From: Azorinus chamasolen
Taxonomy: Eukaryota; Mollusca; Bivalvia; Cardiida; Solecurtidae
Assembly (NCBI GenBank): GCA_963576725.1
Contig: OY755244.1
Span: forward strand, 77,437,620 to 77,501,619
Direction of reading: 5' to 3'
DNA: 64,000 nt
Shown here: positions 9,965 through 19,984 of the stretch, in pieces
Layout of the letters: the number at the start of each line of letters is the position of its first letter
Position numbering within the stretch: position 1 is the stretch's first letter
The notes under the pieces: generated by a model
The model's input: only the letters and a program-made list of their open reading frames with translations
Database searches by the model: none
Told to the model about the DNA's origin: nothing
Made by a program: the position numbers and the translations under genes

Positions 9965-10204
9965 TTAACCCTTTCATTTGTATAAACACCTTTCCACACA
10001 TTTGCAAACAGAGTAGATCCAGATCAGATGGCTCCTAGAGGAACCATCTGGTCAGGCTCTGCTCTGTTTGCTAGTGGAATTTGAAAGATCTGATTCTTTC
10101 CTTTCTAAAATTGCTACAATGTTTCCCTTTCTATATTTCATTATAACTATATATTCAGTAGGTATATTGAAATTTGGACTCAATATAGAACAGGGAAATG
10201 GTTA
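9965..10204 (+). mobile_element. T1 MITE
   Basis: Left TTAACCCTTTC; right end degraded to GGGAAATGGTTA, next to the TTAA of the following T3. Confidence 0.75.
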
Positions 10205-10390
10205 TTAACCCATTCCCGCATATTGACACCTTTTGACACCTCTGTAAAAGTCACTTTGTGAAACCATTGTGATAAATAGATCATTTGCTCCACAATTCTG
10301 AAAAATTCCTTTTCTCTAGTAAATGCTCCTTTTTGGTAGATTTAATTAAAGAGGTTGGATCTAAAAATAGCCTATGAGGGAATGGGTTAA
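10205..10390 (-). mobile_element. T3 MITE with half hairpin
   Basis: TTAACCCATTCCCGC to GAGGGAATGGGTTAA; the hairpin retains only ATAGATCATTTGCTCC, as in the copy at 3680. Confidence 0.8.
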
Positions 10391-10755
10391 ACAATGAATA
10401 TGAACATTACAGCAGACGACAGTTGCTGCATATGATGATTGTACATGGTAGGAATCCTTATGGATCTGGCAGACTAAAGGTCTTGTTGGACCCAGAGGTA
10501 TTTTGGCCACTTTGTATAATTCATCGTTACCTTTTTGCATGCTTCAGAATTGTCATCTGCAAAAAAAATTGTGGTTTGCTGCGATTCTTGAAGTTAATTT
10601 CTTTTTCCGTTCTCTTCAAAAGTACAATGAGAGAGTCAGGCAGTATGGAACCTTATGATCCAGGGAGTTATAAGGCATCTGGTTTGGATCCAAACTGTGA
10701 TGGTGGGTAACCATGAATTTCTGCTAGCATGTCAAGAGTTAATTTTCATTTGCAG
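10391..10755. other. Intron or upstream flank, no element assigned
   Basis: Sequence just upstream of the first GRIPAP1-like exon. A weak palindromic relic is visible near 10645-10700 (GATCCAGGG, GGTTTGGATCCAAACTG). No upstream exon recognised. Confidence 0.35.
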
Positions 10756-10849
10756 GTTCGCCATTTAGAGACAAGTAATGCTGCGATGGCAGGGGACCTC
10801 ATCGACAAGTCCCGAATCATTGAACATTACGTAATGGAAAGTCGAACAG
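10756..10849 (+). CDS. GRIPAP1: GRIPAP1/GRASP-1-like protein, internal exon
   Basis: A 94-base exon between an acceptor (pyrimidine-rich, TTTGCAG) and a donor (ACAG/GTAATC). It gives 31 codons plus one base. The peptide has the heptad-like, coiled-coil look of GRIPAP1, with LETSNAAMAGDLIDKSR followed by IIEHYVMESR. GRIPAP1 is a Rab4-binding endosomal recycling protein and GRIP/JNK scaffold; that role is family knowledge, not visible here. The identification comes mainly from the next exon. The acceptor phase is 0, so the previous exon should end on a whole codon; I cannot find it in the first 10.7 kb. Another long coiled-coil protein is the alternative. Confidence 0.65.
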
Positions 10850-11176
10850 GTAATCAAAAGGCCATTTGCTCTCATTACTAGAGTACTAATACATATCACT
10901 TGCATGTATAATTCAGTGATGTTTAGAAATATGTTTAACCCTGATTATGCTGAGAAAAATTATGTCTCCTGAAACCCTGATCTATTGCAATTTCTAATTC
11001 AAGCTTGGATTATGCTTTTGGGAAACTATTATGAGATTGTCAAACAGCGTAGAGCGTTTGGAGACACTGAGTGACTCAGAGTCTCATATCTATTCCAGCT
11101 GTTTGCATATGACAACCATGTCCCGTCATAGCCAGATAATGGTTAAATGAGATCCGTAATGACGTATATGTGTACT
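10850..11176. other. Intron, first part
   Basis: Unassigned intronic sequence. A decayed hairpin (CAAACAGCGTAG...CAGCTGTTTGCATATG, about 11040-11110) recalls T5. Confidence 0.4.
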
Positions 11177-11780
11177 TTTTAGCTCACCTGAGCCAAAGGC
11201 TCAAGGTGAGCTATTGTGACCGCCTGTCGTCCGTCGTCCGTCTGTCCGTCTGTCCGTCTGTCCGTCTGTCCGTCTGTCCGTCTGTCCGTCTGTCCGTCTG
11301 TCCGTCCGTCTGTCCGTTCACTTTTATTTCAAATGACTTCTTCTCCTAAACCACTGGGAGGATTTCAATCAAATTTCACAGAAATGTACCTTAGGATGTC
11401 CTCTATCAGTTTTGTTAAAATCATGACCCCCGGGCAAAAAATGGCCCCGCCCCACTACTTTTACAGGTTTTTTTTTTAAATCTTTAAAAATCTTCTTCTC
11501 TGAAACCACAATTTCTAGAGCTTTGATATTTGGTATATAGCATCATCTAATGGTCCTTTACCAAGTTTGTTAAAATGATGACCCCCGGGCCAAAAATGGC
11601 CCTGCCCTGGGGCTTGTAGTTTTTACATAGACTTATATAGGGAAACCTTTAAAAATCTTTGTCTGAAACCACATAATCTAGAGCTAAGATATTATGTATG
11701 AAGCATCACCTAATATACCACTACCAGGTGTGTTCAAATAATGACCCCTGGGCCATAAATGGTCTCACCCTGGGTTTTTA
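11177..11780 (+). mobile_element. RC element, AGCTCACC type
   Basis: 5' hairpin AGCTCACCTGAGCC...GGCTCAAGGTGAGCT, then a long GTCC/GTCT microsatellite at 11224-11318, then three decaying cores with TGACCCCCGGGC and AAAATGGCCC. No CTTG end follows; the 3' part is missing or lies beyond later insertions. Confidence 0.6.
11224..11318. repeat. CCGTCTGT microsatellite
   Basis: An interrupted run of GTCCGTCT units inside the RC element; its spurious frame encodes a PSVCPSVRLSV-type repeat. Confidence 0.9.
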
Positions 11781-11829
11781 TGCTACTTAACATCAGAATC
11801 TGTAACACTTAAAAGGTAATTTCCTCACA

Positions 11830-11881
11830 GTTATTTCCCTTGTCCCATCAGCATAGCCATAAGGGACAAAGGGAGATAACT
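11830..11881. repeat. Inverted repeat, AGTTATTTCCCTTGTCCC
   Basis: AGTTATTTCCCTTGTCCC is followed 16 bases later by GGGACAAAGGGAGATAACT, a strong stem that matches no other element here. Confidence 0.5.
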
Positions 11882-11909
11882 GCATTGGAGTGCTAGAGTA
11901 TCATTCTAT

Positions 11910-12092
11910 TTATAACTATTTATAGTAAAATGTTGAAGGTGAATCAGTGTAGCTGTTTTAGAAGGCATAGAAACATCTATCAAATTCCATTAGCAAATAA
12001 CAGACCTTGATCCTATAGGAGCCACCTTATCTGGGTCTACTCTGTTTGCAGATGCATGAAAACAAGTTTATATGAGAGAAATTAAGGGTTAA
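11910..12092 (-). mobile_element. T1 MITE, left end lost
   Basis: T1 interior (AAGGTGAATCAGTGTAGC) with half-deleted hairpin (CCTTGATCCTATAGGAGCC), ending TTAAGGGTTAA. Confidence 0.65.
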
Positions 12093-12184
12093 ATATCAAC
12101 TCCAGATCCTAAACTGCAGACCAGCAGCAGTTCAAAGATTATAGCTGCTAGGCAGTAAAATCTCTCCAGGTCAATGCCTGACTC

Positions 12185-12383
12185 TTAACTCTTTGCATGC
12201 TAGTGGTGAAACTGTGATTACCTATGCCAACAGTTTGGATCCAGATGAGAGGCCGCATACTGCGGCATCTCATCAGGATCCAAACTGTTTGTCATCTTAA
12301 CCATATTTTTGCAAAAAAATGAAAGTAAGTTTATTTTAAGAATTGAAGCAGATGACAATAACTTTTTGTTGCAGACGAAACAT
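12185..12383 (+). mobile_element. T5 MITE
   Basis: TTAACTCTTTGCATGCTAG start, stem AACAGTTTGGATCCAGATGA, apex GCCGCATACTGCGGC. It matches the intact T5 at 62204 until about 12383, where the right terminus decays. Confidence 0.75.
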
Positions 12384-12957
12384 TAAAGGCATTTTGACCT
12401 ATTAACCCCAGTGTGTAGCGTGAGTGATGTTACATGGTGTCTTCCAATGTCTCTCAAATTAGATGTGAGAGATATAGGAAAGTAACAATTCAGCCAATCA
12501 AGGAAAATGATCACCATCTAGACTTTTGATCTGGGTCCAAACCCAACTGATGTAAGTCATGGTAATGTTTAAGAAAACTGTGAAAACATGATTATGCAAT
12601 GGCCCAACTGATATAAGTCATGATAATCCCCCCCCCCCCCCCCCCCAACAATGATAGGTGTTAAACTTACTACTGTGGATTAAGTCTGCTGCTCCAAAAA
12701 GCATCTTAAATATAACTTTTTTTTATAAAATTTGATGACAACACATTAAAAAGTCCTAAAATGTCTGAATCTTGTATGATATTAATGAAATAACTGAGTA
12801 AATATAACTTAATTATAACAGTAGACGTAACTCTTCTCAATTTCAATTGTTAAAAATACTAATGACCCATTTAATTGAATTATCGTCAGATATTCACACC
12901 TAGAGCTAGACTTATTTCTAAACACCTACTAAAGACTACTTTTGTTTGCTAATGCTT
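12384..12957. other. Intronic sequence with a poly-C tract
   Basis: No element assigned. Positions 12541-12568 and 12603-12630 are a short duplication (CCAACTGATGTAAGTCATGG). A run of 19 C lies at 12628-12646. Confidence 0.4.
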
Positions 12958-13288
12958 AAAAAAATTGTTAATGCCATAAATAGAAGTTTTAGCTTTGAAA
13001 AAAACTGTAAAATCAAATCTATATCTTGTCAAATGTAAAAAGAGCAGACCCTGATCAGACAGCTTCTATAGCAGCCGTCTGATCTAATCTACTCTTATTT
13101 TTAATGTGTAAAACACATTATTTCTCTGAAGAGAAGTTTTTGCTTTGACAAAAACTGTAGAATCCGATCTATATTGTGTCAAAAGAAACAGAAGACCCAG
13201 ATCAGACAGCTTCCATAGGAGTTGTCTGATCTGAGTCTACTCTGTTTGCTAATGCATAAAAACAGCTTTATATGAGGGAAAGGGTTAA
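12958..13288 (-). mobile_element. Two T2-like MITE bodies in tandem
   Basis: Two copies of the arm AAAACTGTAGAATC-ATCTATAT plus hairpin, 12958-13110 and 13130-13288, both diverged, with only the right copy keeping a terminus (GGGAAAGGGTTAA). Confidence 0.6.
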
Positions 13289-13636
13289 ACGATTTTTAAA
13301 GATATTCTTATTGGTCATTTCACACAAAAACTGGCATTATGTACTGCCTAGCACTCTATTTGCCTATATACCTGGGTCAAGGTATAATTGCATAGCTTTA
13401 TTGAAGTCATTTGAATTTCTCAAAGACCAGTTTTAGGCATTTTGAGCTAAGGCAAAAATGGCACAAGTTGTAAACAGTTTAGATCTTGGTCAACTAGTCA
13501 CTTGGTATTAGTTCTGAATTCAGTTCAAGTTTATTCAGCAGTGAAAGGGTGAAAGCAGTGCACTAAGCTTATTTCATCTGCTAGAAATGTTGTCCACTGA
13601 AAAATTAACATGTCAATATACATGTATTACTGTAAC
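13289..13636. other. Intronic sequence, nothing assigned
   Basis: No exon or element recognised. Confidence 0.3.
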
Positions 13637-13670
13637 TCAGGTGAGCGATATAGGGCCAATGGCCCTCTTG
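13637..13670 (+). mobile_element. RC 3' end
   Basis: CTCAGGTGAGCGATATA, hairpin GGGCCAATGGCCC and TCTTG. It could be the separated end of the element starting at 11177 or an independent relic. Confidence 0.5.
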
Positions 13671-13762
13671 TTGAGTATTCTGGTTTGCAATATTTACTCC
13701 AAACATATGGAACATTTCTTTTTGTAGTCTGCAAATTTTTGCAAGTATTTTTGTGGTTTCTC

Positions 13763-14008
13763 TTAACCCTTTCCCTGTTCTTTATTTAGATCAAATTCCA
13801 ATACCTGCTGAATATTCATTAACAAAATAGTTATAAAATTATGGAAGGTGGAACATTGAAGACACTTTAGAAAGCAAAGAAACATCTATCAAATTCTATT
13901 AGCAAACAGAGCAGACCCTGATCAGACGGCTCCTGTAGGAACCATCTTATCTGGGTCTACTCTGTTTGCAAATATGTGAAAAAGAGTTTATATGAAGGAA
14001 AGAGTTAA
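13763..14008 (-). mobile_element. T1 MITE
   Basis: TTAACCCTTTCCCTG to GGAAAGAGTTAA; apex CTCCTGTAGGAA is imperfect. Confidence 0.8.
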
Positions 14009-14106
14009 AATATAAGATAAGGAATTTTATTGCGATGACAATAAATAATCAGATCTGAAATATATAACAGAGCGAACCCAGATCTGGCAGCTACTGCCTG
14101 AGGAAC

Positions 14107-14303
14107 TACAGTAGAACTCCTCTAATGTGACCACTTAATGAATAAACATGGCTGTCTTTATAAGCAGGTGGTTGCTTCATGCAGGACGAAAGTTATGCAG
14201 AAAGCTTTCTGCATAATTTTCGTCTTGCATTAAGCTACCACCTGCCTTTGCCACTATGAATTAAGCCCCTTTTTGCTGGTCGCATTAGAGGGGTTTTACT
14301 GTA
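14107..14303 (+). mobile_element. M1 MITE
   Basis: TA-flanked, ends CAGTAGAACTCCTCTAATG and GGGGTTTTACTG. The hairpin apex is shortened to AAAGCTTTC, so this copy lacks CTCCTNNAGGAG. Confidence 0.8.
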
Positions 14304-14398
14304 TATGATTAATAGCTACTCAGTTTGCAAAGGTGTAAATAGGCAGAAATGTTATATAAAGAGTGAAATAATAATTGGGCCAATCCCATGATCCATTG

Positions 14399-14437
14399 TC
14401 TCAGGTGAGCGATACAGGGCTATCATGACCTTCTTGT
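14399..14437 (+). mobile_element. RC 3' end fragment
   Basis: CTCAGGTGAGCGATACAGGG, a degraded hairpin GGGCTATCATGACC and TTCTTG, just upstream of the second exon. Confidence 0.45.
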
Positions 14438-14506
14438 TTGATTATCCCATCAATGGCCTCTTGTTAGTCACCCATGCACTCTAGAAACTTGTGGCATTTG
14501 TTTCAG

Positions 14507-14664
14507 ATACAAAATCACATACCAGTCCATCAGAAGAGAGAAATACCTTGAAGAAAGTGCTAGATTTGGTCAACAAAAATGAAGACCAAGGACAAAAGGA
14601 AATGAACAAAAAGTTACAGAACATGTTAGAAGAATCCCTTACCAAAAACATGCACCTGCAAAAG
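14507..14664 (+). CDS. GRIPAP1: GRIPAP1/GRASP-1-like protein, C-terminal-region exon
   Basis: A 158-base exon between acceptor TTTGTTTCAG and donor AAAG/GTAAGT. Joined to the single leftover base of the upstream exon (phase 1 to phase 1), it reads through 53 codons with no stop. A short Ser/Thr-rich linker and a basic-acidic stretch are followed by EMNKKLQNMLEE and LTKNMHLQ, which I recognise as the conserved C-terminal coiled-coil segment of GRIPAP1. The family ends about 30 residues later; that last exon is not visible in the remaining 49 kb, so it is either very diverged or beyond the window. The fixed phase match across a 3.66-kb intron full of repeats is the best evidence that both exons belong to one gene. 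Residue-level identification is from memory. Confidence 0.7.
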
Positions 14665-14811
14665 GTAAGTAGAATCTCTTAGTAGAAACATAACCCTACT
14701 AAAGGTTAGCAGAATCCCTCACCAGAAACAGCAGAATCCCTTTCAGAAACATGCACCCGCAAAAAATTAGTAGAATCCTTTAGCAGAAAGTATTTCGCAA
14801 AGTATGCACCC
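14631..14811 (+). repeat. Decayed 40-bp tandem copies of the exon-donor junction
   Basis: The last 34 exon bases plus the donor (starting AGAATCCCTTACC) recur at 14671-14710, 14711-14732 (shortened), 14733-14771 and 14772-14811. Each starts AGAATC and keeps traces of ATGCACC-GCAAA. The first intronic copy has GGTTAG where the real donor is GGTAAG. Confidence 0.75.
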
Positions 14812-14990
14812 TTTGGGCCCATGGACTTCCTTATAGGGGGCCATCCATATAAGTTGAGAGCCAAAGATAAAGACAGTTAAAAATGTAGCATAAACATTAG
14901 TTTCCAATTTATTGGATGCAAGACTTTTGTCTTGATCTACAGTGCTTTTTAAATGGTAAATGTACTACATGTTTGTCTTTTTGCGTGTTT
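14812..14990. other. Intron, nothing assigned
   Basis: Unassigned sequence between the junction repeats and the minisatellite. Confidence 0.3.
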
Positions 14991-15285
14991 CATCACGGTC
15001 TGTCTGTCTGTAGCTGTGATGTTTCCTGCTTGGTGGTGTTTGGGTGATATGCCATCACGGTCTGTCTGTAGCTGTGATGTTTCCTGTTTGGTGGTGTTTG
15101 GGTGATATGCCATCACGGTCTGTCTGTAGCTGTGATGTTTCCTGTTTGGTGGTGTTTGGGTGATATGCCATCCCGGTCTGTCTGTAGCTGTGATGTTTCC
15201 TACTAGGTGGTGTTTGAGTGATATGCCATCCCGGTCTGTCTGTAGCTGTGATGTTTCCTGCTTGGTGGTGTTTGGGTGATACGCC
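14991..15285. repeat. 58-bp minisatellite, five copies
   Basis: Units begin CATCACGGTCTGTCTGTAGC or CATCCCGGTC at 14991, 15053, 15111, 15169 and 15227. The first has an extra TCTG. Open minus-strand frames of 92 and 63 residues here are repeat shadows. Confidence 0.95.
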
Positions 15286-15323
15286 CTTTTGCCCTTTTGC
15301 GCATGGCACTCCCTGTATGACTG

Positions 15324-15444
15324 TTTTTCTCACATTTTCTTACCCTTGTCAGACTGGAACACAATCTTTGATTCTCATTTTGATTTTTTCTCACATTTTC
15401 TTACCCTTGCCAGACTGGAACTCAATCTTTGATTCTCATTTTGA
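15324..15444. repeat. 60-bp tandem duplication
   Basis: A block starting TTTTTCTCACATTTTCTTAC occurs at 15324 and again at 15384 with two or three mismatches. Confidence 0.9.
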
Positions 15445-15547
15445 TAAAAACTATATATGATGAATAATCCATCAACTTGATAAAAACTGTCCAGTATTTT
15501 TTTTAGAGAGCATCACTAAACCATTTGTATGTGATAGAGACATATTC

Positions 15548-15705
15548 TTACACATTTGCAAACTGGTCAGACAACTCCTACAGGGTCTGCTCTGTTTGCT
15601 TGCAGAATATTATCATATGCCATTACAAAAACAACACCAATTTCATTGATTATTATAATTTGTGAAGTCAATATTTCTCACATAAATATCTATAGTGTCA
15701 AGAGT
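15548..15705 (+). mobile_element. T2 MITE, degenerate
   Basis: ACACATTTGCAAACTGGTCA with hairpin CAACTCCTACAGGGTC and a right arm with AATATTTCTCACATAAAT; both termini lost. Confidence 0.5.
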
Positions 15706-15730
15706 TTACTACAGATAAACAAAATCTGTA

Positions 15731-15965
15731 TTAACCCATTCCCTCTTAGTCTATTTTTAGACTCAAACTCTTTGAATAAATCTACCGAACAGGAGCATTT
15801 AGTAGAAAAAAGGGACATTTTAGAATTGTGTAGTTTTGAAATCATTTTGATATACATGTATAGAGCATTTGCTCCTAAGGAGCCAATGCTCTATTTATCA
15901 CAATAGTTTCATAAAGTGACTTTTACAGAGGTGTCAAAAGGCGTCAATATGAGAGAATGGGTTAA
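15731..15965 (+). mobile_element. T3 MITE
   Basis: Complete, TTAA both sides, hairpin apex CTCCTAAGGAGC lacks one central base pair. Confidence 0.85.
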
Positions 15966-15999
15966 ACAACTTAAGCTGTAACTTACTAGTATGTCTCAC

Positions 16000-16228
16000 T
16001 TAACCCATTCCCTCATATTGACAACTTTTGACGACTCTGTAAAAGTCACTTTGTGAAACCATTGTGATAAATAGAGCATTTGCTCCTATAGGCGCAAATG
16101 CTCTATTTATCACAATGGTTTCAAACTACGAAATTCTGAAATTTTCCTTTTCTCTAGTTAATGCTCCTTTTCGGTAGATTTATTCAAAGAGGTTGTATCT
16201 AAAAATAGCCTATGAGGTAATAGGTTAA
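16000..16228 (-). mobile_element. T3 MITE
   Basis: Complete, opposite orientation to its neighbour 35 bp away; apex CTCCTATAGGCG. Confidence 0.85.
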
Positions 16229-16409
16229 TTTGCCAGATTTGTTATTCTTATACACAGTCACTTGTATATTTAGATTGTGGCAAGAATGCATTGTGGAAAC
16301 AATATTAACTTTAGTACTAAGATGCTTATTTTTTGCCAAGCTTCCAGAGATGACCAGTTTCATTATACTGCTTGCAATGAACAGTGTATGGCTATACTGG
16401 AATGCTATA

Positions 16410-16434
16410 TCCATCCATCCATCCATCCATCCAT
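16410..16434. repeat. ATCC microsatellite
   Basis: Six tandem CATC/ATCC units in otherwise unassigned sequence (16229-16464). Confidence 0.9.
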
Positions 16435-16464
16435 CAATCAGTTACATGTAGTAAAATTATGTTA

Positions 16465-16655
16465 CAGAGCTACAAATAAAGGATCATACTAAAATACTAA
16501 AATCGTCATTTCTCCACCAAACCCAATTTTGTGACCACTCTTTAGAAGCGTCTCCTCGAGACGATTCTAAAGAGTGGTCACAACAAAGGGCTTGGTGGAG
16601 AAATAATGAAGTTATTCTTGAAAATGTTTTGCTTTACGCATCTTATCTAGATTTC
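16465..16655 (+). mobile_element. H-family palindromic MITE
   Basis: CAGAGCTACAAATAAAG left end and the TTACGCATCTTATCTAG right arm. The stem has single mismatches (AATTTTGTGACC, GAAGCGTCTCC). No clean target duplication is visible. Confidence 0.7.
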
Positions 16656-16798
16656 TATGGCAGATCTGAGTTTGAGCAGATATTGTTTTCAGCAGGTTGA
16701 AGATTAAAAGTGCGTTAAGAATAAACAAAAAAAGCATTTTTGCTGGTTTTATAGGAGACTTGTCAAAACAGTCTAGATCTGCTGTATGAAAAGAACTT

Positions 16799-17010
16799 TT
16801 AACTCTTTCAGTGCGGGACATGAGTCACTAATGTCCTTTGCAAACAGTGTAGACCCAGATAGGAGTGCTCCTTGAGGAGCCCTTTCATCAGGGTCTGCAC
16901 TGTTTGTCATGTTACACCTTTCTGTTAAAAAGATTGCTGAATATTCAATATAAGCTTGACCTGTTTGAAATTTGGAATAGTCCATTTGAAAATTCAGCTG
17001 AAAGGGTTAA
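16799..17010 (+). mobile_element. T4 MITE
   Basis: TTAACTCTTTCAGTGCGGG to GCTGAAAGGGTTAA; apex degraded to GCTCCTTGAGGAGC; right arm GACCTGTTTGAAATTTGGAA. Confidence 0.8.
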
Positions 17011-17440
17011 CAGTTCTTCTATAAACTGTGCAGAAGTGCAGCTCTTTCCCGACTGTCATTTGCAGCAGTGTGTCAACTGCAATTGTACCTGTAACAGTAC
17101 TTGTAGATGCACAGCTGGTACTATGTGGTTTAAACAAAAAAAAAAAAAAATAAAAATAAAATAAATAAAACAACTCTTGGAATGGTTGCAATCCTTTGGC
17201 TCCAAATGAGATGTTGCGTAACTCAGAGCTCATCTTGATCCAAAGAAGAGAAATTGAAGACAAAATAATTTTGTACATTCGCCAAATTTCTACGTACTTC
17301 CCTGTCGGTGTGTTCTCCAAATTTTGATGTACTTCGATCACTGCCGGTGTATTCTTTAAATTCCTATGTACATATACTTAATCACCGCCAGTGTATTCTC
17401 TAACTCTCTATGTACTTCACAGCCAGGTGTCCAAAATATG
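17011..17440. repeat. Unassigned sequence with an A-rich tract and a diverged tandem repeat
   Basis: An A-rich tract lies at 17135-17170. Between 17278 and 17422 three diverged units of about 55 bp share GTACTTC...GGTGTATTCT. The 99- and 115-residue frames here show no family features. Confidence 0.4.
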
Positions 17441-17577
17441 TTCTTTCTCTAAACTAAGCAGTTTCTCTCCTAGCCTATTGTCACAAAATTTTATGAAAAT
17501 GTTTGTGTAATAATATCCAGGCAAAGTTAAATATCCAGCTTTAAACAAATACAGCCTATTTCAGCCTTATCTGTTCT

Positions 17578-17812
17578 TTAACCCTTTCCCTCATATAAAC
17601 GTGTTTTCACTCATTTGCAAACAGAGTAGACCCTATAGGAGCCGTCTGATCAGGGGCTGCTCTGTTTGCTAATGGAATTTGATAGATCTGTTTCTTTAGT
17701 TTCTAAAATTGGTACAGTGTTCCTCCATCCATATTTCATTATACCTATTTAGTCAATGAAAATTCAGTAGGTATTGAAATTTGGACTATATATAGAACAG
17801 GGAAAGGGTTAA
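17578..17812 (+). mobile_element. T1 MITE
   Basis: Complete apart from a lost left hairpin half (GTAGACCCTATAGGAGCC). Shares TTAA 17809-17812 with the next T2. Confidence 0.85.
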
Positions 17813-18021
17813 CCCTTTACTCCATAAATATGCCTTTTTATGCACGGTCTTGTGGGAGCCATTTGATCAGGATCTATACTGTTTACTCATGGGATAATAT
17901 AGATCTCATTGAACAGTTTCTGTCATAGCCAAACTTTGGGTTCATTAGCCATTATAAAAATTAACCTAATATTCATGATATCATCTTTTCTTCCATTAAT
18001 ATTTATGGAGTAAAGGGTTAA
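17809..18021 (+). mobile_element. T2 MITE
   Basis: Chained to T1; left hairpin arm missing (CACGGTCTTGTGGGAGCC); right arm with ATTCATGATATCAT and end AAAGGGTTAA. Confidence 0.8.
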
Positions 18022-18611
18022 GTTGAGTTTCTATCTGATTGTCACCAAACTTGGTGATTTTTTTTTCAGCCAGCTTTGATAACCAATTATATTGCCCCAG
18101 GCATTTTAGAATTATGGCCCTGGCCCCATGAATTAGCAAAAATTGCCAATTTTAGCATGTCTAAGTTGAGGAGATTCCATCCGATTGTCACCAAACTTGA
18201 TGAAAATGTTTGTGGTAATAATATCTCGACCAAGTTCGATAATTAGCTAGATCCCCCCAGAAACTTCAGAATTACAACTCTTGAATTAGCTGAAATTACC
18301 TATTTTAGCCTTGTCTGCTTTCTAAGTCAACCAGTTTAGTAAGATCTTCACCAAACTTCATGCAATGGTATGTGGCCATATTGCCTGGACTAAGTTTGAT
18401 AACCATTCAAATGGGCCCCAGGCTCTTTAGAGTAATGGTCCTTGATTTAGCCAGACTTACTTATGTTTCCATTGTCTCTTCTCTATGTTAACCAAACCTA
18501 ACTTCACCAAACTTCATGAAATTGTGTGTGGCTATAACATCTCAAATAAGTTTGATAATCAGCCAAATGGTCCCAGATGGTTGTGTTTTGTGTCAGTATG
18601 GCACTTGTGTT

Positions 18612-19021
18612 ATGTAATTGCGAACAGAATAGATCAAGTAGATCAAGGTGAGACAGTTCCTTCAAGGTCATTGAATAGTATAGATCTGATTCAACATTTC
18701 GGGCTGTGGCTTAATATTAACCTATTCCCGCATATTGGCGCCTTTCGACGCTTCTGTAAAAGTCACTTTGTGAAACCATTGGGATAAATAGAGCATTTGC
18801 TCCTGTGGAGCAAATGCTCTATTTATCACAATGGTTTCAAAACTACACAATTCTGAAAATTTCCTTTTTTCTAGTTAATGCTCCTTTTTGGTAGATTTAA
18901 TCAAAGAGGTTAGGTCTAAAAATAGCCTAAATGGGAATGGGTTAAAAAAAATCCATTGTATGTCGGGTTATTAAAACAAATCGTTATTTCTTTCATTAAT
19001 ATTCATTATGCAAAGGATTAA
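18612..19021 (+). mobile_element. T2 MITE split by T3
   Basis: Degraded hairpin and arm GATTCAACATTTCGGGC before the insert; ATTTCTTTCATTAATATTCA and GGATTAA after it. Confidence 0.65.
18717..18945 (-). mobile_element. T3 MITE nested in T2
   Basis: Complete; TTAA flanks; hairpin apex CTCCTGTGGAGC has a one-base asymmetry. Confidence 0.85.
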
Positions 19022-19134
19022 TAACTCTTGTTCAAATTGTTGCTGCGGGAGACATAAATCATTAAGGCAGAAAAAGCTCAAGTATGTAATGTTCTTTACC
19101 CTAATTACACGAAGTATTTTGAAAGACAAACTTA

Positions 19135-19202
19135 GGCAAATAGTGCAGACCCAGTTCAGATGGTTCCTGAAGGAGACATTTGATCAGGGTCTACACTAGG
19201 TA
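19135..19202. mobile_element. T6-like hairpin fragment
   Basis: ATAGTGCAGACCCAGTTCAG and the imperfect complement ATCAGGGTCTACACTA around TTCCTGAAGGAG; no termini. Confidence 0.45.
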
Positions 19203-19415
19203 CTACCATGTCAGTCTTACTTAACCCAATACTCAATATATATGACTTTTTACGCCTTTGCAACCAGAGTAGATCCAGATCAGATGACTCCTGTAAGAAC
19301 AGTCTAATCAGAGTCTGCTCTGTTTGCTTATGGAATAATGTAGATCTGATTCTACATTGTTCTAACATGGTCTGTGTTCAAGTGCCACAATGAAAAGTTC
19401 ATCTGATTAAAATTC

Positions 19416-19984
19416 ATGATAGAAAGTAAAGTACCTGGTTATAGTCGACTTTAAGTCCGAATGACCGCTCAGCCGACTGTACATTTACTCCCCTGGCCAT
19501 TGAGCCATTTGCTTACAACATTAACCGTTTCCCTCATGTAAACATGTTTTCACGCAGTTGCAAACAGAGTAGACCCAGATCAGACGGCTCCTAGAGGAGC
19601 CGTCTGATCAGGGTCTGCTCTGTTTGCTAATGGAATTTGAAAGCTCTGTTTCTTAGCTTTCTAAAATGTTTACAATGTTTCACTTTCCATATTTCTTTAT
19701 GGCTATTATGTCCATGAATATTCAGTACGTATTGAAATGTCGAGTAAACAAAGAACAGGGAAAGGGTTAAACACTGCTAACATATGGTGCAATCATGCAG
19801 CCGCAGTACAGGCTAGTGACCCTCACAGGAACCCATTTTAACTCCTGGGTGGAGAAGAGGCAACCTCATGTGGGTGGGGGAAACTGAAAAGCGTCTCTGA
19901 AATTTCCAGGAGGGATTGGAATTTGAACTCCAGACTTCCGAATTGGTAGTCAAGCATGTTACCACTAGACCACCACACCACAAC
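19416..19984 (-). mobile_element. tRNA-derived SINE, interrupted by T1
   Basis: On the minus strand the 5' end reads GTGGTGTGGTGGTCTAGTGG. A pol III A box (TGGTCTAGTGGT) lies at 19961-19972 and a B-box-like GAGTTCAAATTCC at 19918-19930. About 320 bp of SINE remain if the T1 at 19521-19770 is removed. The tail end and target duplication are unclear. Not an intact tRNA gene. Confidence 0.65.
19521..19770 (+). mobile_element. T1 MITE nested in the SINE
   Basis: Complete, TTAACCGTTTCCC to GGGAAAGGGTTAA, with perfect apex CTCCTAGAGGAG near 19587-19598. Confidence 0.85.

Larger units (their letters stand above)
17441..18716 (+). mobile_element. RC-like tandem cores interrupted by T1 and T2
   Basis: Cores of about 140-150 bp sharing CACCAAACTT-ATGAAA and AATTAGC-AAAATT run from 17441 to 17577 and resume at 18022. 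The gap is the T1-T2 pair; sequence reads TGTTCTTTAA before and AGTTGAGTTTC after, consistent with insertion into a TTAA. No hairpin ends seen. Confidence 0.5.

Noticed and set aside
11224..11318. A telomere- or centromere-type repeat
   Set aside because: The GTCC/GTCT tract is short and lies at the usual microsatellite position of an RC element.
15055..15394. Minus-strand frames of 92 and 63 residues
   Set aside because: Both read through the 58-bp minisatellite.
16994..17341. A 115-residue minus-strand frame
   Set aside because: Low-complexity Phe/Leu/Tyr stretch from an A-rich tract; no family features.
19918..19984. A tRNA gene on the minus strand
   Set aside because: A and B boxes are present but the cloverleaf ends are not intact and the sequence continues into a SINE body.
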